From Zobellia uliginosa (GTDB lineage Bacteria > Bacteroidota > Bacteroidia > Flavobacteriales > Flavobacteriaceae): a DNA stretch of 64,000 nucleotides. Position 1 is the first letter of the stretch, and the number at the start of each line of letters is the position of its first letter. The translations under genes and the position numbers were made by a program. The stretch spans positions 1-64,000 of the forward strand of contig NZ_FTOB01000010.1 in assembly GCF_900156625.1 (NCBI RefSeq), written 5' to 3'. The notes below the pieces were generated by a model, which saw only the letters and a program-made list of their open reading frames with translations, was not told the DNA's origin and made no database searches. Below are positions 42,456 to 51,517 of the stretch, in pieces.

Positions 42456-43937
42456 TTATTTGTGATAAGGACTGTCAACTAGTTTGTCTACTTCAAAAGT
42501 AGCCTCATAATTCGGCATTTGGCCGCTCTCCCAGAGTTCCTTGTCCTTTACCGAATAAACCCATAGCGGTCTTACGAAGCTTTTGGTCCACTCCCGGGTC
42601 TTGGCTATCATTTCCTTTAAGCGGTCGGGGTATCGGCCCGCTAGGTTCTTCTTTTCGCCTATATCTTGGGTGATGTTGTGTAGTCGCCAAGGTTCGTTGC
42701 CCATACGTGTAATTTTCCAATCGCCCATTCGGGCGCCCACATCGTTATAGCCCTCGCGGTAGCGCAATGAATAGATCATTTCATCTTTATAGGGTTCGGT
42801 GTTTTTTAAGACATCGTCCATGATATTTTTACCGTCAAGTAGCTTTCCTTTCGGAAGTTTTGCCTCGGCAAGGTCCGTAAAGGTAGGGTAGAGGTCAAGG
42901 GAGGAAACGGGGAAATCGAAACGCTGGTCTTTTTTGATTTTTTTGGGCCAATGAAAGAACATGGGCACACGATAGCCACCTTCCCAAGTATCTCCTTTGG
43001 TGCCTTTTAGGGGATAGTTGTTGGCACCGTGATCAAAATTTCCTCCGTTATCACTCAAAAATACAATAAGGGTGTTGTCAAATTGCTTCGTTTCTTTTAA
43101 GGCCTGAACAATTTTGCCGACACCGCGGTCTACGGCATATACCATTGCAGCATAGGTTCTTCGGTCTTTGTCCTCTATATGGGCGAATTTGGCCACGTCC
43201 GCGGCCTTGGCCTGAAGTGGAACGTGGGGGGCGTTGTAGGCAAGATATATAAAGAAGGGTTGTTTTTTTGCCGCGGCAATTTTGATGTTTTTGATGGCTT
43301 CCCGCGAAAAACCGTCGGTAATGTATTCCGTTTCATTGGCGGGCTTCCCATTGTGTTCCATGGGAAAAACATAATCCCTGATATTTAGATTGCCGGCTTT
43401 CTTTTGCGCTGTATAGGTCTTTTGGTACTCGGAAGGAAAATAGTCATGCCCTCCTCCCAAAAAACCATAAAAATCATCGAACCCTCTTTTGTTGGGGTGG
43501 AATTTAGGGGCGGCACCTAAGTGCCATTTACCGATGGCACTTGTATAGTAACCGGCGTTTTGAAGTACTTTGGACATATAGGTCTCTTCAACGGGAACGC
43601 CCATATTGTCTTTGTCATCATCACTACTATTGTGAAAAAGGTTGTAGGGCGTACCGGTGAGGTGTGGATATCGCCCGGTTAAAATGGCGGAACGACTAGG
43701 GCCACAGAAAGGATGGGCCACGTAGGCCGATGTAAAAATGGTGCCATTTTGCGCCAAGTTATCCAGTTCGGGCGTAACGATATCGGTAGAACCGTTAAAA
43801 CCAACGTCGGCATAACCGAGGTCGTCACATAAGACCACAAGGATGTTCGGACGCGTTTCTTGCGCCAGTCCGATGCTCGTAACGGACAGGGCAACAGCGT
43901 AAAGAAACAGTTTAAAATGATTAAAGTGAATTGCCAT
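42456..43937 (-). CDS. S1-family sulfatase (carrageenan-type locus), exported
   Basis: A 493-residue type I sulfatase with signal peptide (MAIHFNHFKLFLYAVALSVTSIGLAQ). The formylglycine motif is C78-G-P-S-R (FCGPSRSAILTGRYPH). Metal-binding DD (LCDDLGYAD) and the LSDNGG motif are present. It removes sulfate esters from a sulfated galactan; the S1_19 subfamily is likely from memory of the Zobellia carrageenan locus. It is the last gene of the operon GH127-sulfatase-sulfatase (47 bp after the second sulfatase gene), under the motif at 47776-47839. The substrate position is not readable from sequence alone. Confidence 0.85.
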   Translation of the reverse strand: MAIHFNHFKLFLYAVALSVTSIGLAQETRPNILVVLCDDLGYADVGFNGSTDIVTPELDNLAQNGTIFTSAYVAHPFCGPSRSAILTGRYPHLTGTPYNLFHNSSDDDKDNMGVPVEETYMSKVLQNAGYYTSAIGKWHLGAAPKFHPNKRGFDDFYGFLGGGHDYFPSEYQKTYTAQKKAGNLNIRDYVFPMEHNGKPANETEYITDGFSREAIKNIKIAAAKKQPFFIYLAYNAPHVPLQAKAADVAKFAHIEDKDRRTYAAMVYAVDRGVGKIVQALKETKQFDNTLIVFLSDNGGNFDHGANNYPLKGTKGDTWEGGYRVPMFFHWPKKIKKDQRFDFPVSSLDLYPTFTDLAEAKLPKGKLLDGKNIMDDVLKNTEPYKDEMIYSLRYREGYNDVGARMGDWKITRMGNEPWRLHNITQDIGEKKNLAGRYPDRLKEMIAKTREWTKSFVRPLWVYSVKDKELWESGQMPNYEATFEVDKLVDSPYHK

Positions 43938-43983
43938 AACTGTAAATTTTAATATGTGTTTAAATGATGTTTTTCCTCTTTCA

Positions 43984-45627
43984 TTAGTTGAGGGAATGAT
44001 GCTCTTTTTCTTTTTTGAATTGGGCCAATAGGCGTGCTACAAGTTGAGGGTGACTAGAGGCGATGTTTATCGTTTCCCCGGGATCCTTTCTGTGGTCGTA
44101 GAGTTCAATATAAAGGGGTGACGCTTGCGGTAGTGTACGGTCTTTCCAGACAATAAAGCGATATTGGTCGGTACGCATGGCGTACCCCATTATTTTGTTT
44201 TCAAACAGGTTTCGGTCCCATTTCTCCTTTTGTTGCGTTTTGATCTTTAATTCCACCTCTTCTAGTAAGGGACCAAAGTAGGTTTCCCGCATGGCGGGCC
44301 GTAATGGGTATGAGCCCCATTCCCGTAAGGCGGGCGAGGGAAATTGACTGAATGCCGCTGTTTTCCAGTCTTGTTCCGGGTGCTTTAAAAGGGGGGTAAA
44401 ACTTTGCCCATCTAGGTGTTCGGGTTTTTCGATTTGGGCGAGTTCACAAAGGGTAGGGTACATATCGATTAATTCTACCAGTGCTTCCGTTTGGGCACCT
44501 CTATTGCTGTCGGGCATATCAGGGGTCCAAATCATCAGTGGCACCCTTGTCGCTATTTCGTAATTAGTGGCCTTTCCCCAAATACCCATATCGCCTAAAT
44601 GCCAACCGTGGTCGCTCCAAACAATGATGATGGTATTATCGCGTATGCCGGCTTCTTCCAGGGCTTGTATGGCGCGGCCGATCTGTGCATCTACATAGCT
44701 GATACAAGCGAGGTAGGCGTGTTTTAAGGTTCGGGAAAGCTCAGGAGGTAGTTTTCCTGTTTTCGGTATGCCTGAACGGACCCGTAACTCAAATGAGGGG
44801 TGAAGCCCCATGGCAGCCCCATCTTTTGGGGGAGTACTGTCAGAAGCCATCGGGATCTTGCTTTCATCGTATAGGTCCCAATACTTTTTAGGAGCCACCC
44901 AATTGAGATGAGGTTTGTGAAACCCGAGTCCTAAAAAAAATGGTCGATCTTGGTTTTTGGCCATCTGCTTTATATCGGCAATGGCCAAGTCGGTATTATA
45001 GCCATCGGCGTAGGTATTATCGGGAACATCGGCAGATTCGTATGCGGGTCCCATAGCCAAACCATATTTGGCCACATCACCATATTTTGAGAACATTTCC
45101 TTTCGGGTTTCTCTTTGTAAGCGTTGGTTTTCAGAAAGGGCAAAACCGACTACCGATTTGGGTTTTGGCCCCGGTATGCGGCTCCATGATAAAGAATCGT
45201 CTAAATCACCATGATGGAATATCTTACCGTAATAGACCGATTCGTACCCATTGTTTTTAAAGTGTTGTGGTAAGGTAACAATATCGGGATGCAGCTCTCG
45301 TATTTTCAAATAGTTGTGGAAAATACCACTGGTCTCTGGCCTCAGTCCCGTAAGAACGCTGGCTCGCGAAGGACCACAGATGGCTTGTTGACAATAGGCC
45401 CTGTTGAATTGTAAACCTTCGCTTGCGAGCTGGTCTAAATTGGGGCTCTGGCCTATTTCAGAGCCATATGACCCTAGTTCGGGCCTAAGGTCGTCTATGG
45501 CTATAAACAAAATATTTGGTTTCTTGCTCTCTTTTTTAGGGGTGCTGTTTTGTGCCGAGCTACAACCTACCGCTTGTCCAAGCAGAAAAATAAAAACGAT
45601 AAATTTTGATAGGCTCATCTTTTTCAA
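43984..45627 (-). CDS. S1-family sulfatase, iduronate-2-sulfatase-like lipoprotein
   Basis: A 547-residue sulfatase with lipobox (LLGQAVGC, C22) and formylglycine motif C84-G-P-S-R (ICGPSRASVLTGLRPET). Also visible are IAIDDLRPELGSYG and VWSDHGWHLGDMGIWGK, typical of the iduronate-2-sulfatase-like group (S1_7). It is anchored in the periplasm or outer membrane. It desulfates oligosaccharides, in context probably carrageenan-derived. It lies 32 bp after the GH127 gene in the same operon. Confidence 0.85.
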   Translation of the reverse strand: MKKMSLSKFIVFIFLLGQAVGCSSAQNSTPKKESKKPNILFIAIDDLRPELGSYGSEIGQSPNLDQLASEGLQFNRAYCQQAICGPSRASVLTGLRPETSGIFHNYLKIRELHPDIVTLPQHFKNNGYESVYYGKIFHHGDLDDSLSWSRIPGPKPKSVVGFALSENQRLQRETRKEMFSKYGDVAKYGLAMGPAYESADVPDNTYADGYNTDLAIADIKQMAKNQDRPFFLGLGFHKPHLNWVAPKKYWDLYDESKIPMASDSTPPKDGAAMGLHPSFELRVRSGIPKTGKLPPELSRTLKHAYLACISYVDAQIGRAIQALEEAGIRDNTIIIVWSDHGWHLGDMGIWGKATNYEIATRVPLMIWTPDMPDSNRGAQTEALVELIDMYPTLCELAQIEKPEHLDGQSFTPLLKHPEQDWKTAAFSQFPSPALREWGSYPLRPAMRETYFGPLLEEVELKIKTQQKEKWDRNLFENKIMGYAMRTDQYRFIVWKDRTLPQASPLYIELYDHRKDPGETINIASSHPQLVARLLAQFKKEKEHHSLN

Positions 45628-45659
45628 TCTTTTAGATTTTCATTTCCCCATATTTAAAA

Positions 45660-47705
45660 TCAATATTGCAAAGGCAACCAAACGGACATATCATTTATCC
45701 CTCTGTTTGCCCAAGCAAAATAGGGTATCATCTTAATCGGGGTTTTCTTAAGTTCGGTTTTTATCAATGGCTTGTATAATTGCTTTGACCAGTCTTCATT
45801 TGGTAATAATTTGGCTTCGCCTTCCAAGACCGTGACTCCTGATAAAAGATTGGCTTCATATTTTGGTCGAAGCTTGATATCTGAAGGAAGTACGATATCC
45901 TTGATATCGGTGCCTGTCGTTAAGTCTTTACTTTCTAAACAATACACAATAGGGCCTCGTTTTACCGCTACTTGGTTTCGGGTTTCCTCAACATTCGGGT
46001 CTGCGGTTATTAAAAGGGGAACCATGGGCAACTCAAGCTCTACTACATCGCCTTTTTTCCACTTGCGGTTGAGTTCGGCGTAGGATCCTGCCCTTGGCGA
46101 TTGGTCTATCTTCTCTCCGTTCACTTTGATACTGGCACCTTCGGCCCAAGCGGGAATTCGCAGCATTAGGGCATATTCTTTTTTCTTTTTGGAATCAATG
46201 GTGATTTTGATATTTCCGTCCCAAGGGTAATTGCTCTCTTGAGTTAGTTTGATGTTACTGCCATCCGCTAAATCGGTATCAAGGACATTGCTTCCGTATA
46301 GGTTTACCCAGATGCCTTTTTCCGAAGTGCTATAGGCATAGGTGTGCATTTTGGCAATTGTACGTATGATGTTCGGAGGGCAGCAGAAAACGGACATGAA
46401 TTCCCCGCGTTTGCCTTGGTCTTTGGTGTTTTGTGGATGGCCTTCAATAAAACGCAACGGGTTGGTGTAAAAGAAATGCTCGCCGTCCAAAGAGATTCCT
46501 GAAATGGCGCTGTTGTAAAAAATGAGTTCCATGATATCGGCAAAGCGGCCTTCGCCATTCATCAAGAACATACGCCAGTTCCACATGGCGTTTCCTATAT
46601 TGGCACAGGTTTCGTTATACGCTTTGATATTGGGAAGTTCGTAGTCCATTCCATATGCTTCGGATACCATTGCGTGGTTTGAAGTTCCAAAATGATGAGG
46701 TCCGGTACCTCCATGTAAAGACATTTTTCGGGTGGTGACATTGGTCCAAATACGCTCTAGGGCCTCCTTTAGGGCCAGGTCTCCGGTTTCGGCATATAGA
46801 TCGGCCACACCGGCATAAAGATAATTACCATGACCGGCATGGCCAACTGCTTCAGATTCTTCCCTGATGGGGGTACCTCTTTGGCTATGGTCCATGCCAC
46901 GGTGGTCTGAAGGTTTTTTGGGAGCTGTACCCAGCATATCAACAAATGTTTCCGTGAGCTCGAGGTATTTTTTGTCTCCCGTGGTACGGTACATTTCTAT
47001 CAGACCCATGTAGTGGGGTGGGTTCCAGTCAATGCGAGCAAGCTCAGGGGAAGGTTCTTTAAAGTGTTCGTATATATTGTCGCTCGCCTTGATAGCGATA
47101 TTAAGAAAGTTCTTTTTTCCTGTAATTCTATAGTGTACGCAAGCGGCCGTCATCAGATGGCCAAAGTTGTAAAATTCGTGTGAAGGACCATTGGTATAAG
47201 GCTTTTCATCGCTTGTAAAAGGATGGGCCGATTCGTGAAGGAAACCGGCAATGCCGTGGCCGATCTGGATTTTGGTATGGATGTAACCGTCAGGGCGTTG
47301 TGCTTTGGCAATTACCGCAATAATCTCATCCATCTGTTGGTTGATCTTTTCGTCTTTGGTCATTGCGTATTCGTAGGCCAGGGCCTCGACATACTTGTAA
47401 AAGTCCCCATCGGTAAAAGACCATCCTCTAAACTCGCCTTCCTCTAAACCGGCGGCTACTTTAAAATTGGAGTAGGCATGAATGATTTCGGGGTCGTCCA
47501 TGAGCCTTCCTAAATTAGGAATCATCACATCATGTGCGGTTTTTACTTTATCTGCCCAAAAGCCATCGGTCCATTGACAATCATCAATGTCAATAGTCTT
47601 TAGGTGCATGTGTGGGGTCTTGGAGTTGTTGAGTACCCCGTGTTCTTGTGCAAAGTTGGAAATGGACAACAATAGGGTACCGGCAAATACAATGGTTCTT
47701 TTCAT
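45660..47705 (-). CDS. GH127-family glycosidase, exported
   Basis: A 681-residue GH127 enzyme (beta-L-arabinofuranosidase superfamily) with signal peptide (MKRTIVFAGTLLLSISNFAQ). The zinc-site residues of the family are visible: E365 and C367 in AYNETCANIGNAM, and C441-C442 in VFCCPPNIIRTI. In Zobellia this subfamily is reported to act as exo-alpha-1,3-(3,6-anhydro)-D-galactosidases, releasing anhydrogalactose from desulfated carrageenan oligosaccharides. It is first in its operon, 108 bp downstream of the shared regulatory motif. Of the three GH127 proteins here it is the most divergent. Confidence 0.87.
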   Translation of the reverse strand: MKRTIVFAGTLLLSISNFAQEHGVLNNSKTPHMHLKTIDIDDCQWTDGFWADKVKTAHDVMIPNLGRLMDDPEIIHAYSNFKVAAGLEEGEFRGWSFTDGDFYKYVEALAYEYAMTKDEKINQQMDEIIAVIAKAQRPDGYIHTKIQIGHGIAGFLHESAHPFTSDEKPYTNGPSHEFYNFGHLMTAACVHYRITGKKNFLNIAIKASDNIYEHFKEPSPELARIDWNPPHYMGLIEMYRTTGDKKYLELTETFVDMLGTAPKKPSDHRGMDHSQRGTPIREESEAVGHAGHGNYLYAGVADLYAETGDLALKEALERIWTNVTTRKMSLHGGTGPHHFGTSNHAMVSEAYGMDYELPNIKAYNETCANIGNAMWNWRMFLMNGEGRFADIMELIFYNSAISGISLDGEHFFYTNPLRFIEGHPQNTKDQGKRGEFMSVFCCPPNIIRTIAKMHTYAYSTSEKGIWVNLYGSNVLDTDLADGSNIKLTQESNYPWDGNIKITIDSKKKKEYALMLRIPAWAEGASIKVNGEKIDQSPRAGSYAELNRKWKKGDVVELELPMVPLLITADPNVEETRNQVAVKRGPIVYCLESKDLTTGTDIKDIVLPSDIKLRPKYEANLLSGVTVLEGEAKLLPNEDWSKQLYKPLIKTELKKTPIKMIPYFAWANRGINDMSVWLPLQY

Positions 47706-47775
47706 AGTTAAGACTTCTAAAGATGAATGTTTAGTTATGTTGAGATGTTGGTTCAGGATTGTATCCCGAGTCTTA

Positions 47776-47839
47776 CAAATAAAGCACTAAAACCAAGCTT
47801 TCTTTTTACCTCTGTTAACTGCTGTTGGCACTATTTTAT
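47776..47839 (-). promoter_or_regulatory. Shared regulatory motif and -7 box, operon GH127-sulfatase-sulfatase
   Basis: The core GGCACTATTTTA (47827-47838, plus strand) is preceded at 47813 by TGTTAACT. The reversed -7 box CAAATAAA begins at 47776, exactly 51 bp from the core, and this distance is the same in all four copies. The operon start lies to the left at 47705. Position relative to the -7 box (about 30 bp further) fits a class II activator site, and no clear -33 element is seen. Confidence 0.75.
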
Positions 47840-47888
47840 CTATTTGGTTGGGTTTGGTCTGTTTTTTTGGCCTTCTAAGGGAGAGGGG

Positions 47889-49859
47889 CTAATCCTTCCA
47901 GATCACGGGCATGAATACGGTCATTTCGGCCTGTCCTCTATTGCTCCATGCGAAATAGGGTATCAGCTGGGTACTGTGAGGCTTCCATTCAGGTTTTTTG
48001 ATTGTTCTGTAAATGCCTTCGCCCTTATCCTTGCGTATCAAAATTTCTCCTTCCAATGTGGTGATCCCCCCTAAAAAGTCGGGGCGATAAATGGGCTTTA
48101 GCTTTTTGTTCCCATTGAAATAGACATCTAGGATATCGGTATCCTTCGGTAGGTCGGGAGACTCAATGCAGTAGACTACGGGTCCGCGTTTTACGGCTAT
48201 TTGGTTACGTACTTCTTCAATTCTTGGGTGGCCTTCTATAAATTCGACTTCCATGGGCATATCAAGAATGAGCACATCGCCTTTTTTCCAATTGCGTTCA
48301 AATTGGGCAAAACTTCCCGGTTCTAAAGATGTGGTTAATTCTTCACCGTTCAGCGTGAGTTTTGAATTCTTGGCCCATTTTGGAATACGCAGACTAATGG
48401 TGAAAGCCTCCGTTTTACATTCGTCAATATTCAATTTTACCCTTCCTTGCCACGGATATTCCGTTTCTTGGGAAATCTGAATAGGAGAACCGTCTTGAAG
48501 GTGGGAAACGAGATTATTGGCACCATAGAGATTTACGGTTATTCCGTTTTCCGAGAGGCTATAGGCCCACTCTGAAACTGTGGCAATGGTGCGGACCAAA
48601 TTTGGAGGGCAGCAGAAACAGCTCAGATACGGTTCCCTGTTGGGAGTTTCGGTGACATTTTCATGTGCGTTGTAGTCTCTGGTATTGTTGAGCATTCGTA
48701 AGGGATTCGCGTAAAAATATTCCTTTCCGGTTACGCTGATGCCCGAAAGGGCACTGTTGTAAAGGACGAGCTCGACGATATCGGCGTATTTTGCCTCGCC
48801 GTTCAGGTTTAACATGCGATAGCTGAACATAGCGTTACATAAGTTGGCACAGGTTTCGTTATAGGCGGTCATATTGGGCATCATATAGGCATCGATAAAG
48901 CCTTCCTCTATCATATCACGATTTACCGAAGCCCCATAATGGGCCTGGCCCACGGCTCCGGTAACGTACATTTTTTGGGTCGTCACATTTTCCCATAAAC
49001 GGTCTAGTGCATCAATAAGGGCTTTTTCCCCTGTTTCAGCGTAGACGTCAGCAGCGCCGGCGTAGTAGTATAAAGCAAGCACGGCATGGCCCACGGCTTC
49101 ATGCGATTCGCGCAGGGGCGTGCGTTCCTGTACCATATCGCCAATGGGGTATCCCTCGGTGGTAGGGTGGTGTTTTACTTCGTATTTACCACGGTTATTG
49201 ATGAACTTTTCCGCCAAGTCCAAATACTTTTTGTCGTCCACCGTACGGTACAGTTCAACCAAGCCCATTATCTGGGTCTGGTTGAAGCCAAAGCGGCCGT
49301 AATGTTTGGTGTCGGGCATAAAAATAGTGTACAATAAATCGGCATGTTTGATGGCGATATCGAGGAAATTACCTTGCCCGGTGACCCTGTGGTGAATGCA
49401 GGCGCTGATAAGCAAATGCCCGGTGTTGTACATTTCGTGGTACTTTCGGTTTTCGTAACGGTCTACGTCTTTCCGAAGCTGTACTTGGGTCTGAAGGTAT
49501 CCGTCTTTTTCTTGGGCTTTAGCAATGATGTCTATGTATTGGTCCAATTCTTTTAATAACGCCTTATTTTTGGTATGGGCATACACATAGGTCTTGGCTT
49601 CCATGAATTTGTAGAAGTCACCGTCATGCCAAAACATGCCTTGGTGTTCTCCTTCCTTTTCGCCGGCCGCTATTTTAAAATTATTAAGCGCGTGGCCTAC
49701 CTCCCCACACAGTACATCGCCCATGTAGGGGACCATGGCATTGGCGCAAAGTTGGAATTTATCGGCCCAAAAACCTGAGGTCCACTGGCAATCGCCGATG
49801 TTCAAACTTTTTAGTTGGGTATAAGGACTTTTCCTATTGGCGGGAGTGGCTTGTTTCAT
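47889..49859 (-). CDS. GH127-family glycosidase, no signal peptide
   Basis: A 656-residue GH127 enzyme that begins MKQATPANRKSPYTQLKSLN with no signal peptide or lipobox, so it is predicted to be cytoplasmic. The catalytic set is complete: YNETCANLCNAMFSYR and SCFCCPPNLVRTIA. It resembles the lipoprotein enzyme at 51518 more than the one at 45660. It follows the MFS transporter gene (36 bp) and would act on disaccharides brought in by it, probably releasing 3,6-anhydro-D-galactose inside the cell. Confidence 0.87.
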   Translation of the reverse strand: MKQATPANRKSPYTQLKSLNIGDCQWTSGFWADKFQLCANAMVPYMGDVLCGEVGHALNNFKIAAGEKEGEHQGMFWHDGDFYKFMEAKTYVYAHTKNKALLKELDQYIDIIAKAQEKDGYLQTQVQLRKDVDRYENRKYHEMYNTGHLLISACIHHRVTGQGNFLDIAIKHADLLYTIFMPDTKHYGRFGFNQTQIMGLVELYRTVDDKKYLDLAEKFINNRGKYEVKHHPTTEGYPIGDMVQERTPLRESHEAVGHAVLALYYYAGAADVYAETGEKALIDALDRLWENVTTQKMYVTGAVGQAHYGASVNRDMIEEGFIDAYMMPNMTAYNETCANLCNAMFSYRMLNLNGEAKYADIVELVLYNSALSGISVTGKEYFYANPLRMLNNTRDYNAHENVTETPNREPYLSCFCCPPNLVRTIATVSEWAYSLSENGITVNLYGANNLVSHLQDGSPIQISQETEYPWQGRVKLNIDECKTEAFTISLRIPKWAKNSKLTLNGEELTTSLEPGSFAQFERNWKKGDVLILDMPMEVEFIEGHPRIEEVRNQIAVKRGPVVYCIESPDLPKDTDILDVYFNGNKKLKPIYRPDFLGGITTLEGEILIRKDKGEGIYRTIKKPEWKPHSTQLIPYFAWSNRGQAEMTVFMPVIWKD

Positions 49860-49895
49860 CTAGGCAAAAAATGTTTGATATTATATGTTTGATCT

Positions 49896-51476
49896 CTAAG
49901 TCTGTCTTTTTGGTTTGGGGGCCAAGGCCAGTTGTACTTCTTCAATGGACATGTTTTTGGTTTCCTTTAAAAAGAAATACAAAATGACCATGCCTATGGT
50001 CACTACAATGGCATAGAACAATAATGTTAAGCTAATGCCCATGGTGGCCAATTGCCAAGGGAAAAACTTCTGTACCAAATAGCTCACAAAGCTGGTGACC
50101 AAGGTGAAAAATGGTATGGCGATACCCCTGAGGGAAATCGGAAAAATTTCTGAAAACAAGACCCACATTACCGGGCCGATGGAAAAGTGAAAGGCCCCGA
50201 TAAAACTCAATATGCCCAATAGAATGAGCAGGGCGTTTATATTGGCCGCTTTTTGTAAGAGTAGTCCCGAATAAGCTTTGGCGTCAGTTTCCCCGAGGGT
50301 CTCGTTGAGTGCTTTCTTAAAACTGATGTCGCTATCGAAAGGCACATCTATCAGGGGATTCAATCTTTCTGCATCGGGTATGGACGACATTTCGGAAATA
50401 GCACTTTCGGTAATGGTATAATTGGCGGTTTCAAATCCGTAATAGCAAACCCCGAGACTCAATACGATCCAGAGCATGCCCCAAATAATCATCGGTCGCC
50501 GGCCTATTCTGTCGACTAATAGTAAGCCTAAAACCGTAAAGACTACACTGGTCAGGCCAATGTAGATGGCCTGTGCAAAAGCGGCGTCGGTTCCGATACC
50601 TAATTGTTCGAACACGGTTGGTGCGTAGAAAAGAATGGCGTTTATGCCCGTTGCCTGCTGGGCTATGGCAAGGGTCATCGCAATGACCATGGTAATCCGC
50701 ATCGGTCTACTGAAAATTTCTTTCAATTGCGTGAGCATGGAGCGGTCTTGGTTGCTATTCTCGATACTAGACCGCATTTCCTGAATTTTTTGCGCAATTT
50801 CATTTTGGGGCGTAACCTTTAAGAGCATTTTTTCCGCTTCGTCTTCCCTGCCTTTGTAGAGTAACCAAGCCGGTGATCGAGGGATGAAAAACAAGAGAAC
50901 GAACCACAAGAGGGCAAAAATCACTTCGGTGGCCAACATCCAGCGCCAAGTATGTTGGTTAATCCCCAAGGCAGCTACCCAATGGGCATCGGAATCGGCT
51001 AGGCCAAGGATCAAATAATTGATGAAGTAGGCCGCCGATAAGCCTAGAACGATATTGATCTGGGTCATCGAGACCAATTTGCCACGCCATTTTGGAGGGG
51101 CTATTTCACCGATATACATTGAGGCCAATGAAATTGAACTAAAAGCGAGTCCGCCTAAGAAGCGTGCGGTTATAAGGGTCCAGTAGGTAGGGGCCAAAGA
51201 AGAGCATACCGCTGAAACCAGATAAAGTATAGCGGCGAACATCAGGGTGGTTCTTCGGCCGTATTTATTACAGGCATAGCCAACAAATACCAAGGCCAAG
51301 AGTACACCCATAGCGGGAGCTCCCACAACGGAGCCCAGTTCTAGGTCGGTAAGCGAGAATTCCTGTGTTATAAACTTTACCGTTCCCGATATTAATGCGG
51401 CGTCCAACCCGAAGACAAAGCCACCCATAGCTACAATGGTTGCGTACGTAAAAGCATTCTTTTTATAAGAACCCAT
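49896..51476 (-). CDS. MFS sugar porter
   Basis: A 526-residue inner-membrane transporter of the sugar porter family with 12 predicted transmembrane segments. Motifs include GFVFGLDAALISG in helix 1, YACNKYGRRTTL (GxxxDRxGRR type), IPRSPAWLLYKGRE (PESPRWL type), LVDRIGRRPMI and the C-terminal LKETKN. A longer loop between helices 8 and 9 (SAISEMSSIPDAERLNPLIDV) is unusual. It probably imports carrageenan-derived galactose, anhydrogalactose or oligosaccharides. It sits between two GH127 genes in one operon. Confidence 0.9.
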   Translation of the reverse strand: MGSYKKNAFTYATIVAMGGFVFGLDAALISGTVKFITQEFSLTDLELGSVVGAPAMGVLLALVFVGYACNKYGRRTTLMFAAILYLVSAVCSSLAPTYWTLITARFLGGLAFSSISLASMYIGEIAPPKWRGKLVSMTQINIVLGLSAAYFINYLILGLADSDAHWVAALGINQHTWRWMLATEVIFALLWFVLLFFIPRSPAWLLYKGREDEAEKMLLKVTPQNEIAQKIQEMRSSIENSNQDRSMLTQLKEIFSRPMRITMVIAMTLAIAQQATGINAILFYAPTVFEQLGIGTDAAFAQAIYIGLTSVVFTVLGLLLVDRIGRRPMIIWGMLWIVLSLGVCYYGFETANYTITESAISEMSSIPDAERLNPLIDVPFDSDISFKKALNETLGETDAKAYSGLLLQKAANINALLILLGILSFIGAFHFSIGPVMWVLFSEIFPISLRGIAIPFFTLVTSFVSYLVQKFFPWQLATMGISLTLLFYAIVVTIGMVILYFFLKETKNMSIEEVQLALAPKPKRQT

Positions 51477-51517
51477 ATGATTGTTTAAGTTAAGTTATGG
51501 CCAATGGATACGGGGTC